Shown here piece by piece: positions 55,145-64,000 of a DNA stretch of 64,000 nt. The DNA is from Natronococcus sp. CG52 (GTDB lineage: Archaea; Halobacteriota; Halobacteria; Halobacteriales; Natrialbaceae), in contig NZ_CP099393.1 in NCBI RefSeq assembly GCF_023913515.1, positions 248,001 to 312,000 of the forward strand, read 5' to 3'. Both the position numbers and the translations under genes were made by a program. The notes below the pieces were generated by a model that saw only the letters and a list, made by a program, of their open reading frames with translations, was not told where the DNA came from and searched no databases. Positions within the stretch are counted from its first letter, which is position 1, and each line of letters starts with the position of its first letter.

Positions 55145-55411
55145 ATGGCACAGGAATACGAGTACAAACTTGGGTCATTTCGTGGCTATGAGTTTTCACT
55201 TCGGGTCAGTGCGTCTCCGTCTCTTGATGATGTCGACGACTTTGCTGTGACAGTCTACTATTCTCTTTCGACAGGAGAAAGCAAAGTTATCGCTCGAGTC
55301 GATAACGCGCATGGATTTGTTCACTTTGACCGTCTCTACCGCCGTGATCAACCCAAAGACCCTGTTGACTGGAGTTGGGACGAAGCTGAGACTGAACTTG
55401 TAGAGAACTGA
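55145..55411 (+). CDS. DUF7718-type small protein
   Basis: 88 residues: EYEYKLGSFRGYEFSLRV..SKVIARVDNAHGFVHFDRLYRRDQPKDPVDW. The ARxDNAHG..HFDRLYR stretch is the recognisable core of this haloarchaeal family (from memory). It is paired head-to-head with a winged-helix gene. The arrangement resembles toxin-antitoxin modules; the His/Asp/Arg core could be a nuclease-like active site, which is speculation. Confidence 0.75.
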   Translation: MAQEYEYKLGSFRGYEFSLRVSASPSLDDVDDFAVTVYYSLSTGESKVIARVDNAHGFVHFDRLYRRDQPKDPVDWSWDEAETELVEN

Positions 55412-55520
55412 CGGCAGTACGCTCAAAGCTACGATGATGCGCATGGCCTCTGACTACTCATTATTGTCTTATAACGTGCCGAAAATGGGCTGATCCATGC
55501 TTGATTTGTTCGCAAGTACT

Positions 55521-55813
55521 GTTACGTAGGTGTACGTATGTAATGCTGTTACTTCTGACAGCCCTCGGTAATATTGACAGAACTGTGCTGAATACAGGGC
55601 GCGAATGCAGCACGAACCAGTGTTGGTCAGAGCGTGTCATAGAATACGTCTCATACCCGCTACTTTCCGATTACACCGTTCTCGTTTCGCCCGTGACGGA
55701 GTGATTTCACCAGTCGCTGGTTTTATTCATGGACGAAGCTGCGAATGATGTCGGTTGGGGACTATTGTATGACACGCTCTTGGTCAACGAAAAGTAGAGG
55801 TCGGTCAGTACAG
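55521..55813. repeat. Dispersed intergenic repeat, copy J, interrupted by a MITE
   Basis: GTTACGTAGGTGTACGTATG..TTACTTCTGACAG, then GTGCTGAATACAGGGCGCGA with ATGCAGCACGA, then, after the MITE at 55630-55779, ACGAAAAGTAGAGG and GGTCGGTCAGTACAGG. Removing the MITE and one TTGGTCA restores an uninterrupted repeat that aligns with copy C. Confidence 0.75.
55630..55779. mobile_element. 150-bp MITE with exact 7-bp target duplication
   Basis: Ends GAGCGTGTCATAGAATACG and, inverted, GAGCGTGTCATACAATAG. Flanked by TTGGTCA at 55623-55629 and 55780-55786. Same TIR family as 13330-13477 and the IS at 27892. Confidence 0.88.
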
Positions 55814-55918
55814 GATATCCCAGTGTCGGGGGGCTAATATAAGGTGCCTACGTGAGGATGGCAGGGCTATGACAGAGGCAACCGCCACTTTTGTACTCGT
55901 CTGAGGCTATTTGACTAC

Positions 55919-56947
55919 ATGGGAAACGCAGACGGCGAACAGACAATTCGAAACCGGGTTACAAACTGGAGCAGTCGGGCTCGGTCTTATGTTCTGCTCG
56001 ACCTACATCGCATCTTATTCACGACGGCACTGGCTGTCGGAATGTTCATCTGCTTTCTCCTTCTCGGAGCGTCTAGTCCATTTCGCCAATTCATGCTAAA
56101 TATGGGGCCAACCCGATACATGTTTCAGGCGTTAGTCGGTGCGCTCATCACTGGCGTGACGCTCGTCGTAACGATTAACCAACTCGTCCTCTCCCAAGAA
56201 CTTGGTCCGCTCGGCACTCAACGTGAACGGATGAGCAACTCAATGAGCTTCCGGGGAGATGTTGAGGACATCTTTGGGTCGGTCAGTCCACCTGAACCCG
56301 AATCATTCCTCCAAGCATTGATCGATAACAGCCGCGAAAAGGCGGAGGCGTTCGAACAGGCCGTGAATGGTAATGCCAACGATGACCTCAAAAAGGAGGT
56401 GGTAGAGGTTACAAACAGTATTACCGACGATGCGGATGTCGTAATCGATGAGTTGGAGGACCGGAACTTTGGCGAGTTTGCGGTCGTGAAAGCTGTACTC
56501 GATTATAATTACAGCTGGAAGTTATATGAAGTACGACGGATCAAAGTCGAGTATGACAACGAGCTCAGTGAAGAGGAACGTCGTACGCTCATCGAACTTA
56601 TCAGCATCCTCTCGTTCTTCGGTCCGGCGCGCGAATACATCAAGAGCCTCTATTTCCAATGGGAACTCATCGATCTCTCCCGGAATATGATTTACACAAC
56701 GATCCCTGCGCTGGTCGTGACCGGGACGATAGCGCTCTATCTCAGGCCGACGATGTTCCCTAACATGACGCTCGGCATCGACAATCTCGTCTGGATCGTC
56801 AGTATCGGTGTGACGGCTGGTTTTCTCCCATTTCTCCTCCTCTCAACATACATCCTCCGACTTGCCACGATCGCACAAAATACACTCGCGATTGGAGCAT
56901 TCATCCTCCAAAACTCGGAACGATCGCGTGAGATCGATTGGGAGTGA
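55919..56947 (+). CDS. Four-helix membrane protein with TINQLVLSQELGPLG signature (copy 2)
   Basis: 342 residues, paralogue of the protein at 21.7 kb. Same plan: helices at ~32-50 and ~70-92, the identical TINQLVLSQELGPLG stretch, a charged helical middle domain (~110-240), SLYFQWELIDLS, then helices at ~255-275 and ~285-312 ending IAQNTLAIGAFIL. Outside these blocks the copies differ strongly, so both appear to be maintained by selection. Possible channel or transporter; no motif I can name. The downstream DUF4177 gene is convergent. Confidence 0.82.
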   Translation: MGNADGEQTIRNRVTNWSSRARSYVLLDLHRILFTTALAVGMFICFLLLGASSPFRQFMLNMGPTRYMFQALVGALITGVTLVVTINQLVLSQELGPLGTQRERMSNSMSFRGDVEDIFGSVSPPEPESFLQALIDNSREKAEAFEQAVNGNANDDLKKEVVEVTNSITDDADVVIDELEDRNFGEFAVVKAVLDYNYSWKLYEVRRIKVEYDNELSEEERRTLIELISILSFFGPAREYIKSLYFQWELIDLSRNMIYTTIPALVVTGTIALYLRPTMFPNMTLGIDNLVWIVSIGVTAGFLPFLLLSTYILRLATIAQNTLAIGAFILQNSERSREIDWE

Positions 56948-57020
56948 GAAGGGGCAGTGGGTACGCCGGAAGCCCCATACCCGTATTAGCGACCGACAGC
57001 GAACTGTGGCTGTAGAGCAG

Positions 57021-57224
57021 TCACGACGGCTCCTCCGGCGAATTGACTGACCGTCGAAACACGAATAGAACCGTCGAATTATCGATCCGAAGTGTGTCGT
57101 CCAGTATCCATCCCTCACTTGCGGTCTCGTTGAGCAGATCTTCAAACTTGTACCGCTGGTTTCGCAACTCGTCCGGAGTGAGAGTGACTGGTTCTACTTT
57201 GTACTCGTACTGCTGAGGAGGCAT
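57021..57224 (-). CDS. DUF4177-type small protein
   Basis: 67 residues: YEYKVEPVTLT..YKFEDLLNETASEGWILDDTLRIDNSTVLFVFRR. The pattern YEYKV..LLNxxxxEGW..VFxR is the DUF4177 fold, a small beta-alpha-beta domain of unknown role. Convergent with the membrane protein gene. Confidence 0.82.
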   Translation of the reverse strand: MPPQQYEYKVEPVTLTPDELRNQRYKFEDLLNETASEGWILDDTLRIDNSTVLFVFRRSVNSPEEPS

Positions 57225-57510
57225 ATCAATGATAATGGCATTAGACGTAAATCTTCTAGGGTGCCATATTCACAGTTCTGCTGATCGAGGATCAGCCAGA
57301 TCGTCAGTACAGGTTGAGTAGGTAACGCTGCGGTCGAGCGTCAAGCGCAGCACCCGCGAGCGACCGACGGGAGCGAGCGGTCTTTTTCATCGAAGTTTTT
57401 GCGCCGAGAGGTTCCGAACGAGTGAGCGAACCCGAGGCGGAAAAATTTCGGCGTGCAGGTCTATTGAACAGCAGGTTCACTGGATTCAACGCGAAATAAA
57501 TGAGATCGCT
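57225..57510. other. Intergenic, with a GC-rich conserved block
   Basis: CGAGCGACCGACGGGAGCGA followed by GCGGTCTTTTTC at 57358-57387 repeats the block at 14524-14550 (CGAGCGACCGACGAAAGCGA, then GCGGTTTTT). A T-tract after a GC-rich stem suggests a terminator-like element. No gene. Confidence 0.45.
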
Positions 57511-57649
57511 GTGCTGAACTCATCCTCTGTATCTCGCACACCGCTTCTGACAGCGGCTCGGTAGTTCGCTGAATCTCTGCAAGATAGATAGCGCGAATGC
57601 AGCACTCGCCGAAGTCGATTAACGAAGGGTAGTGATCGTTCAGTACAGG
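57511..57649. repeat. Dispersed intergenic repeat, copy C (most complete)
   Basis: GTGCTGAACTCATCCTCTGT, TTCTGACAGCGGCTCGGTAG, GATAGATAGCGCGAATGCAG, GTCGATTAACGAAGG and GATCGTTCAGTACAGG in order over 139 bp. It serves as reference for the family. Confidence 0.75.
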
Positions 57650-57746
57650 TGAACGAGTTACCGCTACGGATCGAAATTTAGCCATATTCTGCTACGAATC
57701 TCGCATCGGGATACATCATATCAGAGACAGGAACGACTGTATGAGA

Positions 57747-58106
57747 TCACAGCTCAATGGGCTCTTCGAGAGTGAGATCGAGATCAACGATCGCAGACAG
57801 ATATGGCTGCAACTGATCGAATCGGTCCGCCGGTTTTGCGTGTTGCCGCTCCGGATCGTACTCAATGACTCCTACTGATTCCAACTTTGGGATATGCACG
57901 CGGTCCAACGAGAGTCGGATTTCTGTTAGTATCTCTTCAGAAACCTCTGTAACTGGCGTCTGATGGTTATATTTGAGAATCGTCTTCGTGAGGTCGTTCA
58001 CTGTTAACGAGCGCTTCTCTTCTGCGAGTACCGCAAGAACAATTCGACGGTGTTGGTCTCGACAGAGGTCAAGCACTGTATCGAATTCAATGGGACTTTC
58101 ATTCAT
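57747..58106 (-). CDS. DUF7344-type winged-helix protein (copy 4)
   Basis: 119 residues: DTVLDLCRDQHRRIVLAVLAEEKRSLTVNDLTKTILKYNH, IRLSLDRVHIPKLESVGVIEYDPERQHA. Same winged-helix pattern as the other copies. It follows the Bat-type gene on the same strand with about 68 bp between, so the two regulators may be co-transcribed. Confidence 0.85.
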   Translation of the reverse strand: MNESPIEFDTVLDLCRDQHRRIVLAVLAEEKRSLTVNDLTKTILKYNHQTPVTEVSEEILTEIRLSLDRVHIPKLESVGVIEYDPERQHAKPADRFDQLQPYLSAIVDLDLTLEEPIEL

Positions 58107-58174
58107 TCTGTTTAGTATAGGCAGCCGATAGAGTTCACGCTGGCTTTTTAGTATTCAACATGCTTTTATACTCA

Positions 58175-58828
58175 TTATCGAGATGGGGCCGTTGTCCCGG
58201 ACAGCGTAGTCCCGAGAATTTGGTTAATTCCGCGCCGGAGGCGAGATGCGACAGCCTGGTGTGAAATACCAAGTTCGTCCCCGAGATCCTTCATCGTTAC
58301 CTCGCGTGGGGATTCGAAGTAGCCATGCTCGTAAGCGAGTATCAGCGCCTCTTGCTGTGTCTCAGTAAGTGCCGCTTCGGTCTCGATTGGTGTGAGCGCG
58401 TGCAGTTCCGTCAGCGTGATCGGGATCTCCAATTCTCGACACCGGTGTTGGAAGGTCGCGAGGTCGCTTCGATCATCGCTGCGCACGTTGAACACCCACT
58501 CCTGTTTTGTGCCAACGGCTTTGATGAGTGGAATCCCGGTCTCTATCAGCGCGCTTAGCACTCCGGAGTATTCCAAGGCCCACTCAACGCGCAACAGATA
58601 CTCGTCCGCGACGGAATCGACGAGGCGAATATCTTCCACCCCTGGATGATCGGTGAACACTCCCTCGATGTCGTCAACGACGGCCCCCCGCACCCAGAAG
58701 TAAGGAATTACTACGTCTTGAGCCGGGATAATTCGTTCCAGGCTGACCGTAACGTCCGGCAATTGCTCGAATACGGTTCCCAAGGGAAATTGATCCGATG
58801 GAACCGTAAAGGTAGCCTCAGTAGCCAT
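58175..58828 (-). CDS. Bat-type HTH regulator, copy 2
   Basis: 217 residues from MATEATFT. N-terminal sensor domain (FPLGTVFEQLPDVTVSLERIIPAQDVVIPYFWV) and C-terminal HTH-10 (LTETQQEALILAYEHGYFESPREVTMKDLGDELGISHQAVASRLRRG). Its domain plan equals the protein at 31.5 kb. The upstream frame to 58879 would add a poorly typical leader. Confidence 0.92.
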   Translation of the reverse strand: MATEATFTVPSDQFPLGTVFEQLPDVTVSLERIIPAQDVVIPYFWVRGAVVDDIEGVFTDHPGVEDIRLVDSVADEYLLRVEWALEYSGVLSALIETGIPLIKAVGTKQEWVFNVRSDDRSDLATFQHRCRELEIPITLTELHALTPIETEAALTETQQEALILAYEHGYFESPREVTMKDLGDELGISHQAVASRLRRGINQILGTTLSGTTAPSR

Positions 58829-59056
58829 TGTCCGAATTGTGACTCTCTGACCGTAAATACCCACTACGAAGGAGCGCAACCAGAACTCGAACAGGTCCGA
58901 TAACTCCGTTTCGATATCTCTGTTTGCTGAATAAATCGGTCGTGTGCAACTCGGCGCTATCGATGCTATCCAGATCTGAAAGATATTGCAGTGGTATGTT
59001 CTCAGACCTACTGAATGGCTGATTCAGCTACTTCAATCTGAATAGACCAACAATTC

Positions 59057-59196
59057 GTGGTGAATATATCCTCTGTATCTCGCATACCGTTACTGACAGC
59101 GGTTCGGTAGTTAACTAAGGCTCTGCGAGATACAAGGCGCGAATGTGGCACGAGTGGAAGGCTGTCTACCGAGGAGTGGTGGTCGCTCAGTACAGA
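59057..59196. repeat. Dispersed intergenic repeat, copy D
   Basis: GTGGTGAATATATCCTCTGT, TTACTGACAGCGGTTCGGTA, GATACAAGGCGCGAATGTGG and GGTCGCTCAGTACAGAG. It ends about ten bases from the stop codon of the minus-strand DUF2270 gene, as copy K does at 18.78 kb. Confidence 0.72.
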
Positions 59197-59204
59197 GAAC
59201 GGAT

Positions 59205-59924
59205 TTATCGGTCTGTTTCTTTCCAGTCATCCGTGTCCCCTTCACGGAATTCACCCTTGGCATGACGCTCGCGAGGCCAGAAGGTGACGCCCAGCAGTAC
59301 GATGTAGAACACACCCACAACGGCAACCACAGCAATCCCGGGGATACGGGCGATTTCAGCGGTTGTCAGCCAGTCTTGGCGCGGTGCGAACGCTGTAATC
59401 CTGACGACCCATGCGACCAATAGGACACTGAGCAGGGGAAGGTACACACGCCGGAGCCGGTTTGCGAGTGCTTCATATAATGAGACTTTCAGCGTCGGCC
59501 TGCGATAGTCCCTGCTCAGTTCCGCTCGCCAGTCGTGACTTTCAGTGCCTTGGGACGGGTCGAGGGCGTTTGCGAACAGGTTCTCTTGGATGACTCGAGC
59601 ACGAGAGCGAAAGACATCGTAGTCCCGGTACCGCCGTGCTTCGATGCCCAGAAAGATGGTGACGACAATGATCCCGATCAGCAAGATGTAGTGTGGATTA
59701 TCGGTACTCGAAAACCCCCACGTCAAGATTGCTGCCATTAGCGTTACCGCCCACGTCGTCGTCTCGTCGAGGCGCTGCCGCCACGTCCCCACTCGGTCTA
59801 TCTCTCCGCGATAGGCGTGGGCCATCACTGAACCGAGTCCCGTACTGTCGTCAACCATTTCGCGACCGATTTCCCGTTGGTCTGGTGCTGTTGGGTCGAA
59901 CTCGTCGCTACTTGAATCGGTCAT
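59205..59924 (-). CDS. DUF2270 membrane protein
   Basis: 239 residues. GLGSVMAHAYRGEIDRVGTWRQRLDETTTWAVTLMAAILTWGFSS is the family start, with a first helix pair (to about residue 92), then EARRYRDYDVFRSRARVIQENLFA and a second helix pair (LPLLSVLLVAWVVRI; GIAVVAVVGVFYIVLLGV). Cytoplasmic-membrane protein of unknown function, widespread in haloarchaea. Confidence 0.9.
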   Translation of the reverse strand: MTDSSSDEFDPTAPDQREIGREMVDDSTGLGSVMAHAYRGEIDRVGTWRQRLDETTTWAVTLMAAILTWGFSSTDNPHYILLIGIIVVTIFLGIEARRYRDYDVFRSRARVIQENLFANALDPSQGTESHDWRAELSRDYRRPTLKVSLYEALANRLRRVYLPLLSVLLVAWVVRITAFAPRQDWLTTAEIARIPGIAVVAVVGVFYIVLLGVTFWPRERHAKGEFREGDTDDWKETDR

Positions 59925-60065
59925 AGAGGAGAGACATCTCCTCGCTCCATAAGCAGTTATGATGACAGCATAATCTGAGTGTCATGTACTGGAGAACATC
60001 GAACAGTACGCACGCGCAATGATCGGCTGATTCAACGCAACCCGACCGAAACAAACGAAGTGACC

Positions 60066-60160
60066 TTGCTAAATAGATGCTCTGTATTCAGCACGCCACT
60101 CTTGGCAGCAATTCAGCAGTTCGGTCAGAGACTGCTGAATAGACGGCGCACCCTGCTCGA
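60066..60160. repeat. Dispersed intergenic repeat, copy E
   Basis: TTGCTAAATAGATGCTCTGT, TTCAGCACGC, TTGGCAGCAATTCAGCAG and CTGCTGAATAGACGGCGCAC. Lies between divergent genes. Confidence 0.65.
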
Positions 60161-60220
60161 TTCCTTCGGATCACCACGTACACCGGTTACTCATAAGAGA
60201 ATTGCGCGAGAAGAGGCAGT

Positions 60221-60931
60221 GTGGGAGACGTACGAACGTTAGATCGGCGCGAATCGCAGGGCTTCGAACTCATCGATACATGGGATGGTGGCTTCGGCTG
60301 GTTCGCACACCCGGATGAGGAGGGAATGCGCGCGAGTCACGCGTTTGCCTTCGACAATGGCGTCTGGATCGTCGATCCACTCGACTCACCGGGAATCCAC
60401 GACCGGATTGCAGACCTCGGCGAGGTCGTCGGCGTTGCGATCTGTTCGAGTTGGCATACTCGCGATGCCGTCCAGTTCGCGGATCGATACGATGTCCCGC
60501 TTTTCGTCCCAGCCGGAATGCCCCGCGTCGGGGAACGGGTGACCGGCACGGTCGTCCGATATGCAGACGATCTTCCCGACGCCGGCGTGCGAGTCTTTCA
60601 CCGCCGTCCGATTCCAGGGTTCGTGGAGGCAATCTTCTATCACGACGCCAGCGGCACGCTCTACGTTCCCGATACGCTCGGGACAGCTCCGTATTATCTG
60701 GTCGGCGAGGAGCGTATCGGTGCCCCCTTGTTAGCCAGGCTGTTCCCGCCACGTCCCCTTCTCACGTTAGATCCCGCGCGTATTTGCGTCGGCCATGGAG
60801 TCGGCGTATTCGAGGACCCGACACCGGCGCTCCGAGATGGGGTTCGTAACAGTCGGCGTCGGCTTCCGCGAGCGCTCGCCACGAATTTCGGGACCGGTGT
60901 TAGAATCGCATATGCCACACTCAGGGGATGA
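60221..60931 (+). CDS. MBL-fold-like protein lacking the full metal motif
   Basis: 236 residues from a GTG. GGFGWFAHPDEEGMRASHAFAFDNGVWIVDPLDSPGIHDRIADLGEVVGVAICSSWHTRDAVQFADRY follows the strand order of metallo-beta-lactamase-fold proteins. The usual HxHxDH is reduced to WHTRDA, and a late GHGVGVFEDP takes the place of a ligand loop. It may bind a single metal or be non-enzymatic. No hydrolase substrate can be named. Confidence 0.75.
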   Translation: MGDVRTLDRRESQGFELIDTWDGGFGWFAHPDEEGMRASHAFAFDNGVWIVDPLDSPGIHDRIADLGEVVGVAICSSWHTRDAVQFADRYDVPLFVPAGMPRVGERVTGTVVRYADDLPDAGVRVFHRRPIPGFVEAIFYHDASGTLYVPDTLGTAPYYLVGEERIGAPLLARLFPPRPLLTLDPARICVGHGVGVFEDPTPALRDGVRNSRRRLPRALATNFGTGVRIAYATLRG

Positions 60932-61229
60932 CAGGGTAGAAGCAGCGATAACGCAAACGAGACGCTTCTGAGATATAATGGGCGGCAGTTTCAGCCAGAA
61001 ATCGCAGAGATGAATACATCGTCTGTGATGACTGACTCTGCGTCGAATGCGTGTTACATAGAGGTGCAAACTAAATGGCGGAAATCCTCTCCCATTCGGA
61101 TAGGGCGTGTCGAGTCGTTCCGAAACCCTGCGTGAGTCCTGGACTCCGTTCGGTCTGAAACAGTTGCACAGCTAAAAACACCATACTATTGACTGGATAG
61201 TATTGTGACTGGTTTTCCTGCTCGCTCGT

Positions 61230-62882
61230 ATGGCAATGTGGGGACGACGATCCGTACTGGCGACCTGTGCAGCGCTTTCGACCACCGGCGCGCTCACGTC
61301 GATCGGCTCGACCGCCGCGGAAGACGACGGTTCTTCGAGTTCGTCCGCGGGCGAGTTTTCCGACGGCTGGTCGTCCTACCGCGCCGGTCCGGGTAACACC
61401 GGATACCTGCCGATCGACGGCGAATTCGAGGAGCCAGATACCGTCGCCTGGGAGTACGAGGCGGACGGGCCGCTCGCCGTCGTCGACGGCACGGTCTACC
61501 TGAACGACGGCGAGGAGATCCACGCGCTCGACGACGACGGCTCCGTCGAGTGGACGACAGCGGTCGCCGGCGCGGGCGGGACGCCCGCGGTCGCCGGCGG
61601 AACCGTCTACGTCGGCGGCGACCGGCTGACCGCACTCGAGGCCGACTCCGGCGAGATCGAGTGGACGGCCGATCTGGCGGCGACGTCGCCGACCGTCGCC
61701 TACGGCCGGGTGTTGACCGCCGTCGACGGGACGGTCTACGCGCTCGAGCCCGACGGCGGCGCGGTCGACTGGGAGCGCGAGACCGTCGAGATAGAGACCG
61801 ACGACGAGTCCGGACCGGTAGAGCACGCGGTGTCCTCGATCGTGGCCTCGGACGGTCTCGTCTTCGCGAAAACGACGAGCACCGAGAGCGACGTGACCGG
61901 CATCGCCGCGTTCGATCCCGAAACGGGAGCGACGGCGTGGACGTGGTCGCCGGCGGAGGATCCGGACGCGCCGTACGAACGGTTAGGGGAACTCGCGGCG
62001 AGAGACGGAAAGGTCTACGCCGTCGTCCCCGTGACCGACGGCGGAGAGGGAATGATCCTCGATGCAGAAACAGGGGACCCCATCCGTGGTGGTACCAGCC
62101 TATTGACGCCGGCGGTCGGCGACGGGGTGTGGATCTCCACGAGCGACACCGGATTCTCCGCTCAGGAACCGGCGGGAGAGGGGCTGTGGAGCGTACGCGG
62201 TGCCACCTTCCAGTACAGTTCGGCGTCGATCGTCGAGGAGACGGTCGTCGTGATCAAGGCCGGGAGAGGGCATGACAGCAGTACGGAACTTGTCGGGTTC
62301 GACGCCGAAACCGGCGACGAGCGGTGGTCCGTCGAGCTGGAGGACGACGATCGAGCGACGGTTGAGACCTATGACGTCCCGGTCCTCGGCGAGGACACGG
62401 TGTACGTCCGGTCCCGAAGAAGCGGTTCCGATGACGTGCTCGTTGCGCTTCGACCGTCCGACGAGGACGAATCCGACGACGATCCTGTCAAGGATGATCC
62501 GGACGATGACGAGTCACCTCAGGAAGACGGCAGCAAAGACGACCCCTGTTGTGAGGACGAAGACGGCAACGACGATTCCAATACTGGCGACGGGAGTGAC
62601 GACTCCAATGCTGGCGAGGGGAATGATTCTGAGACCGGTAACGGCGGCGAGAGCGACGAAGACGACGGTGTCGGCAGGAATGGAGACGATACCGATGACG
62701 GATCGAACGAACCCGACGATACCGGATCGGCGGACGACGAACCCGAACCGGGCGAGGACGACGACGCCACGCCCGGGTTCACGACCGGTGCGGGGATCGT
62801 CGGCGGTGCGCTCGGCCTCGAGTGGCTGCGCCGGAAGGCCGGCGTCAATGAATCGACTGGCGTGGACGACCCGGCCGAGTAA
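61230..62882 (+). CDS. Surface-anchored PQQ-type beta-propeller with PGF-CTERM tail
   Basis: 550 residues. The Tat-like leader WGRRSVLATCAALSTTGAL is followed by repeated propeller blades (AVVDGTVYLNDGEEIHALDDDGSVEWTT; VAGGTVYVGGDRLTALEADSGEIEWT; ELVGFDAETGDERWSVEL). A ~115-residue Asp/Gly/Ser/Asn linker (from ~415) leads to TPGFTTGAG, a hydrophobic stretch and RRK, a PGF-CTERM signal for archaeosortase processing and lipid anchoring. It probably displays the propeller outside the cell. MWGRR at 61236 is an alternative start. Confidence 0.88.
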   Translation: MAMWGRRSVLATCAALSTTGALTSIGSTAAEDDGSSSSSAGEFSDGWSSYRAGPGNTGYLPIDGEFEEPDTVAWEYEADGPLAVVDGTVYLNDGEEIHALDDDGSVEWTTAVAGAGGTPAVAGGTVYVGGDRLTALEADSGEIEWTADLAATSPTVAYGRVLTAVDGTVYALEPDGGAVDWERETVEIETDDESGPVEHAVSSIVASDGLVFAKTTSTESDVTGIAAFDPETGATAWTWSPAEDPDAPYERLGELAARDGKVYAVVPVTDGGEGMILDAETGDPIRGGTSLLTPAVGDGVWISTSDTGFSAQEPAGEGLWSVRGATFQYSSASIVEETVVVIKAGRGHDSSTELVGFDAETGDERWSVELEDDDRATVETYDVPVLGEDTVYVRSRRSGSDDVLVALRPSDEDESDDDPVKDDPDDDESPQEDGSKDDPCCEDEDGNDDSNTGDGSDDSNAGEGNDSETGNGGESDEDDGVGRNGDDTDDGSNEPDDTGSADDEPEPGEDDDATPGFTTGAGIVGGALGLEWLRRKAGVNESTGVDDPAE

Positions 62883-62991
62883 GGGCTCATCGTTCGGATT
62901 GACCGCTGGGTCGTGCTGGATTCGCGCCTTGTCTTCAGCAGCAACTGACGGAACTACCGTGAGCCTGTCAGAAGAGGTGTGCTGAATAGAG

Positions 62992-63209
62992 TGCTCTGTA
63001 GGAGCACTAGACTGCGGCGACTTTGGGGTAATTGGCGGTGATTGGTTGCGGTGTGAGCCGGATGAATCTTACCCAGATCCGGGGGTCTGAGTAAGCAGAT
63101 TCCTGCAAAAACAAGAGACTGCGGTAGATTCCAGATACTAGTTCAGTGGTTGACTGTTCTCCGACGATATTGGGCTAATCACGGCGCCGTCTAGCGCTCC
63201 TACAGAGCA
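62992..63209. mobile_element. 218-bp MITE (family TGCTCTGTAGGA), second copy
   Basis: Ends TGCTCTGTAGGAGCACTAGA and, inverted, TGCTCTGTAGGAGCGCTAGA, same length as the copy at 27521. Inserted right after GTGCTGAATAGAG, a piece of the dispersed repeat. The flanks do not form an exact duplication. Confidence 0.8.
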
Positions 63210-63558
63210 GACAATTCCCAATGGCTGGGATTAGATGAGTCCGTCTCCGATCAGGTAACCCTATCCAGAGTCAAAGATGCAGTCTCGAGCTATGACCAAG
63301 TATTCTGTCGCGTAGTGATCTATCTGAACTCTAATTTGCCAGCGAGCAGTGGGTTGATCTGCTAGCAATACGATCAAACGGGCCGACCAAAGGCTGGCGG
63401 AACCTTTCTATGGCGAGTAGACAGGCTTGGAGGCTATTGACTCAGACCAGAACAGCTCAAACAGTCGGTGAAAGAGTCCCCCCTCGATTCGAACAATTCA
63501 TGCGCCTTCGAGAGACGGTAAACGACACGAAATGACGGTTACTGCATGGTCGGCACGT
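63210..63558. other. No gene recognised
   Basis: Ordinary intergenic sequence between the MITE and the last gene; no motif noted. Confidence 0.4.
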
Positions 63559-63915
63559 TCACTCAGAGGTCGCTGGCAAAGCGAGTTCGAGGTAAGGAAG
63601 TAGCGCCTCTGGATTCACACGGAGTTTCACCACTTCCTGTTCAACATCATACCGGACGAGCCCAGCGTCAGCCAAGTGTGGAAGATGGGTATGATAAAGG
63701 CCCGTGAGGATACGTTCATATCGATCACGTGTTGTCATCCTCTCCTCGATAGCGATGTATTCGGCGAGGTCACCGAACACGACGGCCCCCGGTTTCTGAA
63801 CGAGATACTGCAAGGCGTGCTGGCGCCGTGTGTGCGATAACGCCTTGAACACAGTCGTTGGGGATACATCTTCGGTAGCGATACCAGCGTTGGAGTCGGT
63901 GGCGTTGGTTTTCAT
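63559..63915 (-). CDS. DUF7344-type winged-helix protein (copy 5)
   Basis: 118 residues: TTVFKALSHTRRQHALQYLVQKPGAVVFGDLAEYIAIEE, ILTGLYHTHLPHLADAGLVRYDVEQEVVKL. It is the most canonical member in the window, including the HTHLPHL segment. Probably a DNA-binding regulator. Its promoter region runs to the window end. Confidence 0.87.
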   Translation of the reverse strand: MKTNATDSNAGIATEDVSPTTVFKALSHTRRQHALQYLVQKPGAVVFGDLAEYIAIEERMTTRDRYERILTGLYHTHLPHLADAGLVRYDVEQEVVKLRVNPEALLPYLELALPATSE

Positions 63916-64000
63916 GGCTTGCTCCGACCCGGCCTACACGACATCAGGCGACTGTCTCATCGTTGTTGCGACTTCAGCAGAGTTCGAGTACTCACATGGC

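Overview
The window looks like chromosome (or a large secondary replicon) of an extremely halophilic archaeon. Proteins are strongly acidic, codons are GC-rich, many genes have TATA-like boxes about 25-30 nt before the ATG (leaderless style), and the families are typical of Halobacteria: bacterio-opsin-activator HTH, HalOD1, DUF7344, twin-arginine secreted proteins, ISH3, a PGF-CTERM tail. A placement near Natrialbaceae is an inference only.

Layout. 1-11.7 kb is an intact metabolic island: a TRAP transporter, a stress protein, an MFS carrier, then a sugar-acid cluster (two UxaA-type dehydratase large subunits around one SAF small subunit, two enolase-superfamily dehydratases, a LarA-like protein, an aldo/keto reductase). 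11.7-31 kb is a graveyard of an integrated replicon: IS6, IS5 and other transposase relics, two separate C-terminal pieces of Orc1/Cdc6, a TATA-binding-protein gene split by stops, an intact ParA-like ATPase with partner and tandem operators, a TnpB remnant, and an origin-like array of inverted G-tailed repeats behind the second Orc piece. It also holds broken Fic and guaB genes and two complete-looking insertion sequences. 31-38 kb holds regulators (HalOD1, Bat-type HTH, DUF7344, response regulator), a cupredoxin and a damaged tyrosine integrase. 38-49 kb carries secreted enzymes (PhoD-like phosphatase, beta-helix protein, M14 carboxypeptidase), DoxX, a truncated conjugation-type protein and small-molecule enzymes. 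49-64 kb has two large sensor histidine kinases, a divergent regulator/DUF7718 pair, a second copy of an unusual four-helix membrane protein, more DUF7344 and Bat-type regulators, a DUF2270 membrane protein, an MBL-like protein and a PGF-CTERM beta-propeller.

Threads joining the window. (1) A dispersed intergenic repeat of about 145 nt recurs at least eleven times, mainly after 46 kb, and several mobile elements lie inside or beside it. (2) Four families of short non-autonomous elements with terminal inverted repeats are present, three members with exact target duplications (7, 8 and 8 bp). (3) The two UxaA large subunits have lost complementary sets of conserved residues, suggesting one active site shared by a heteromer. 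(4) Decay in the 12-24 kb block is mostly by in-frame nonsense changes, implying relatively young pseudogenes. No rRNA, tRNA or CRISPR array was seen. All family names rest on reading the sequence without database searches.
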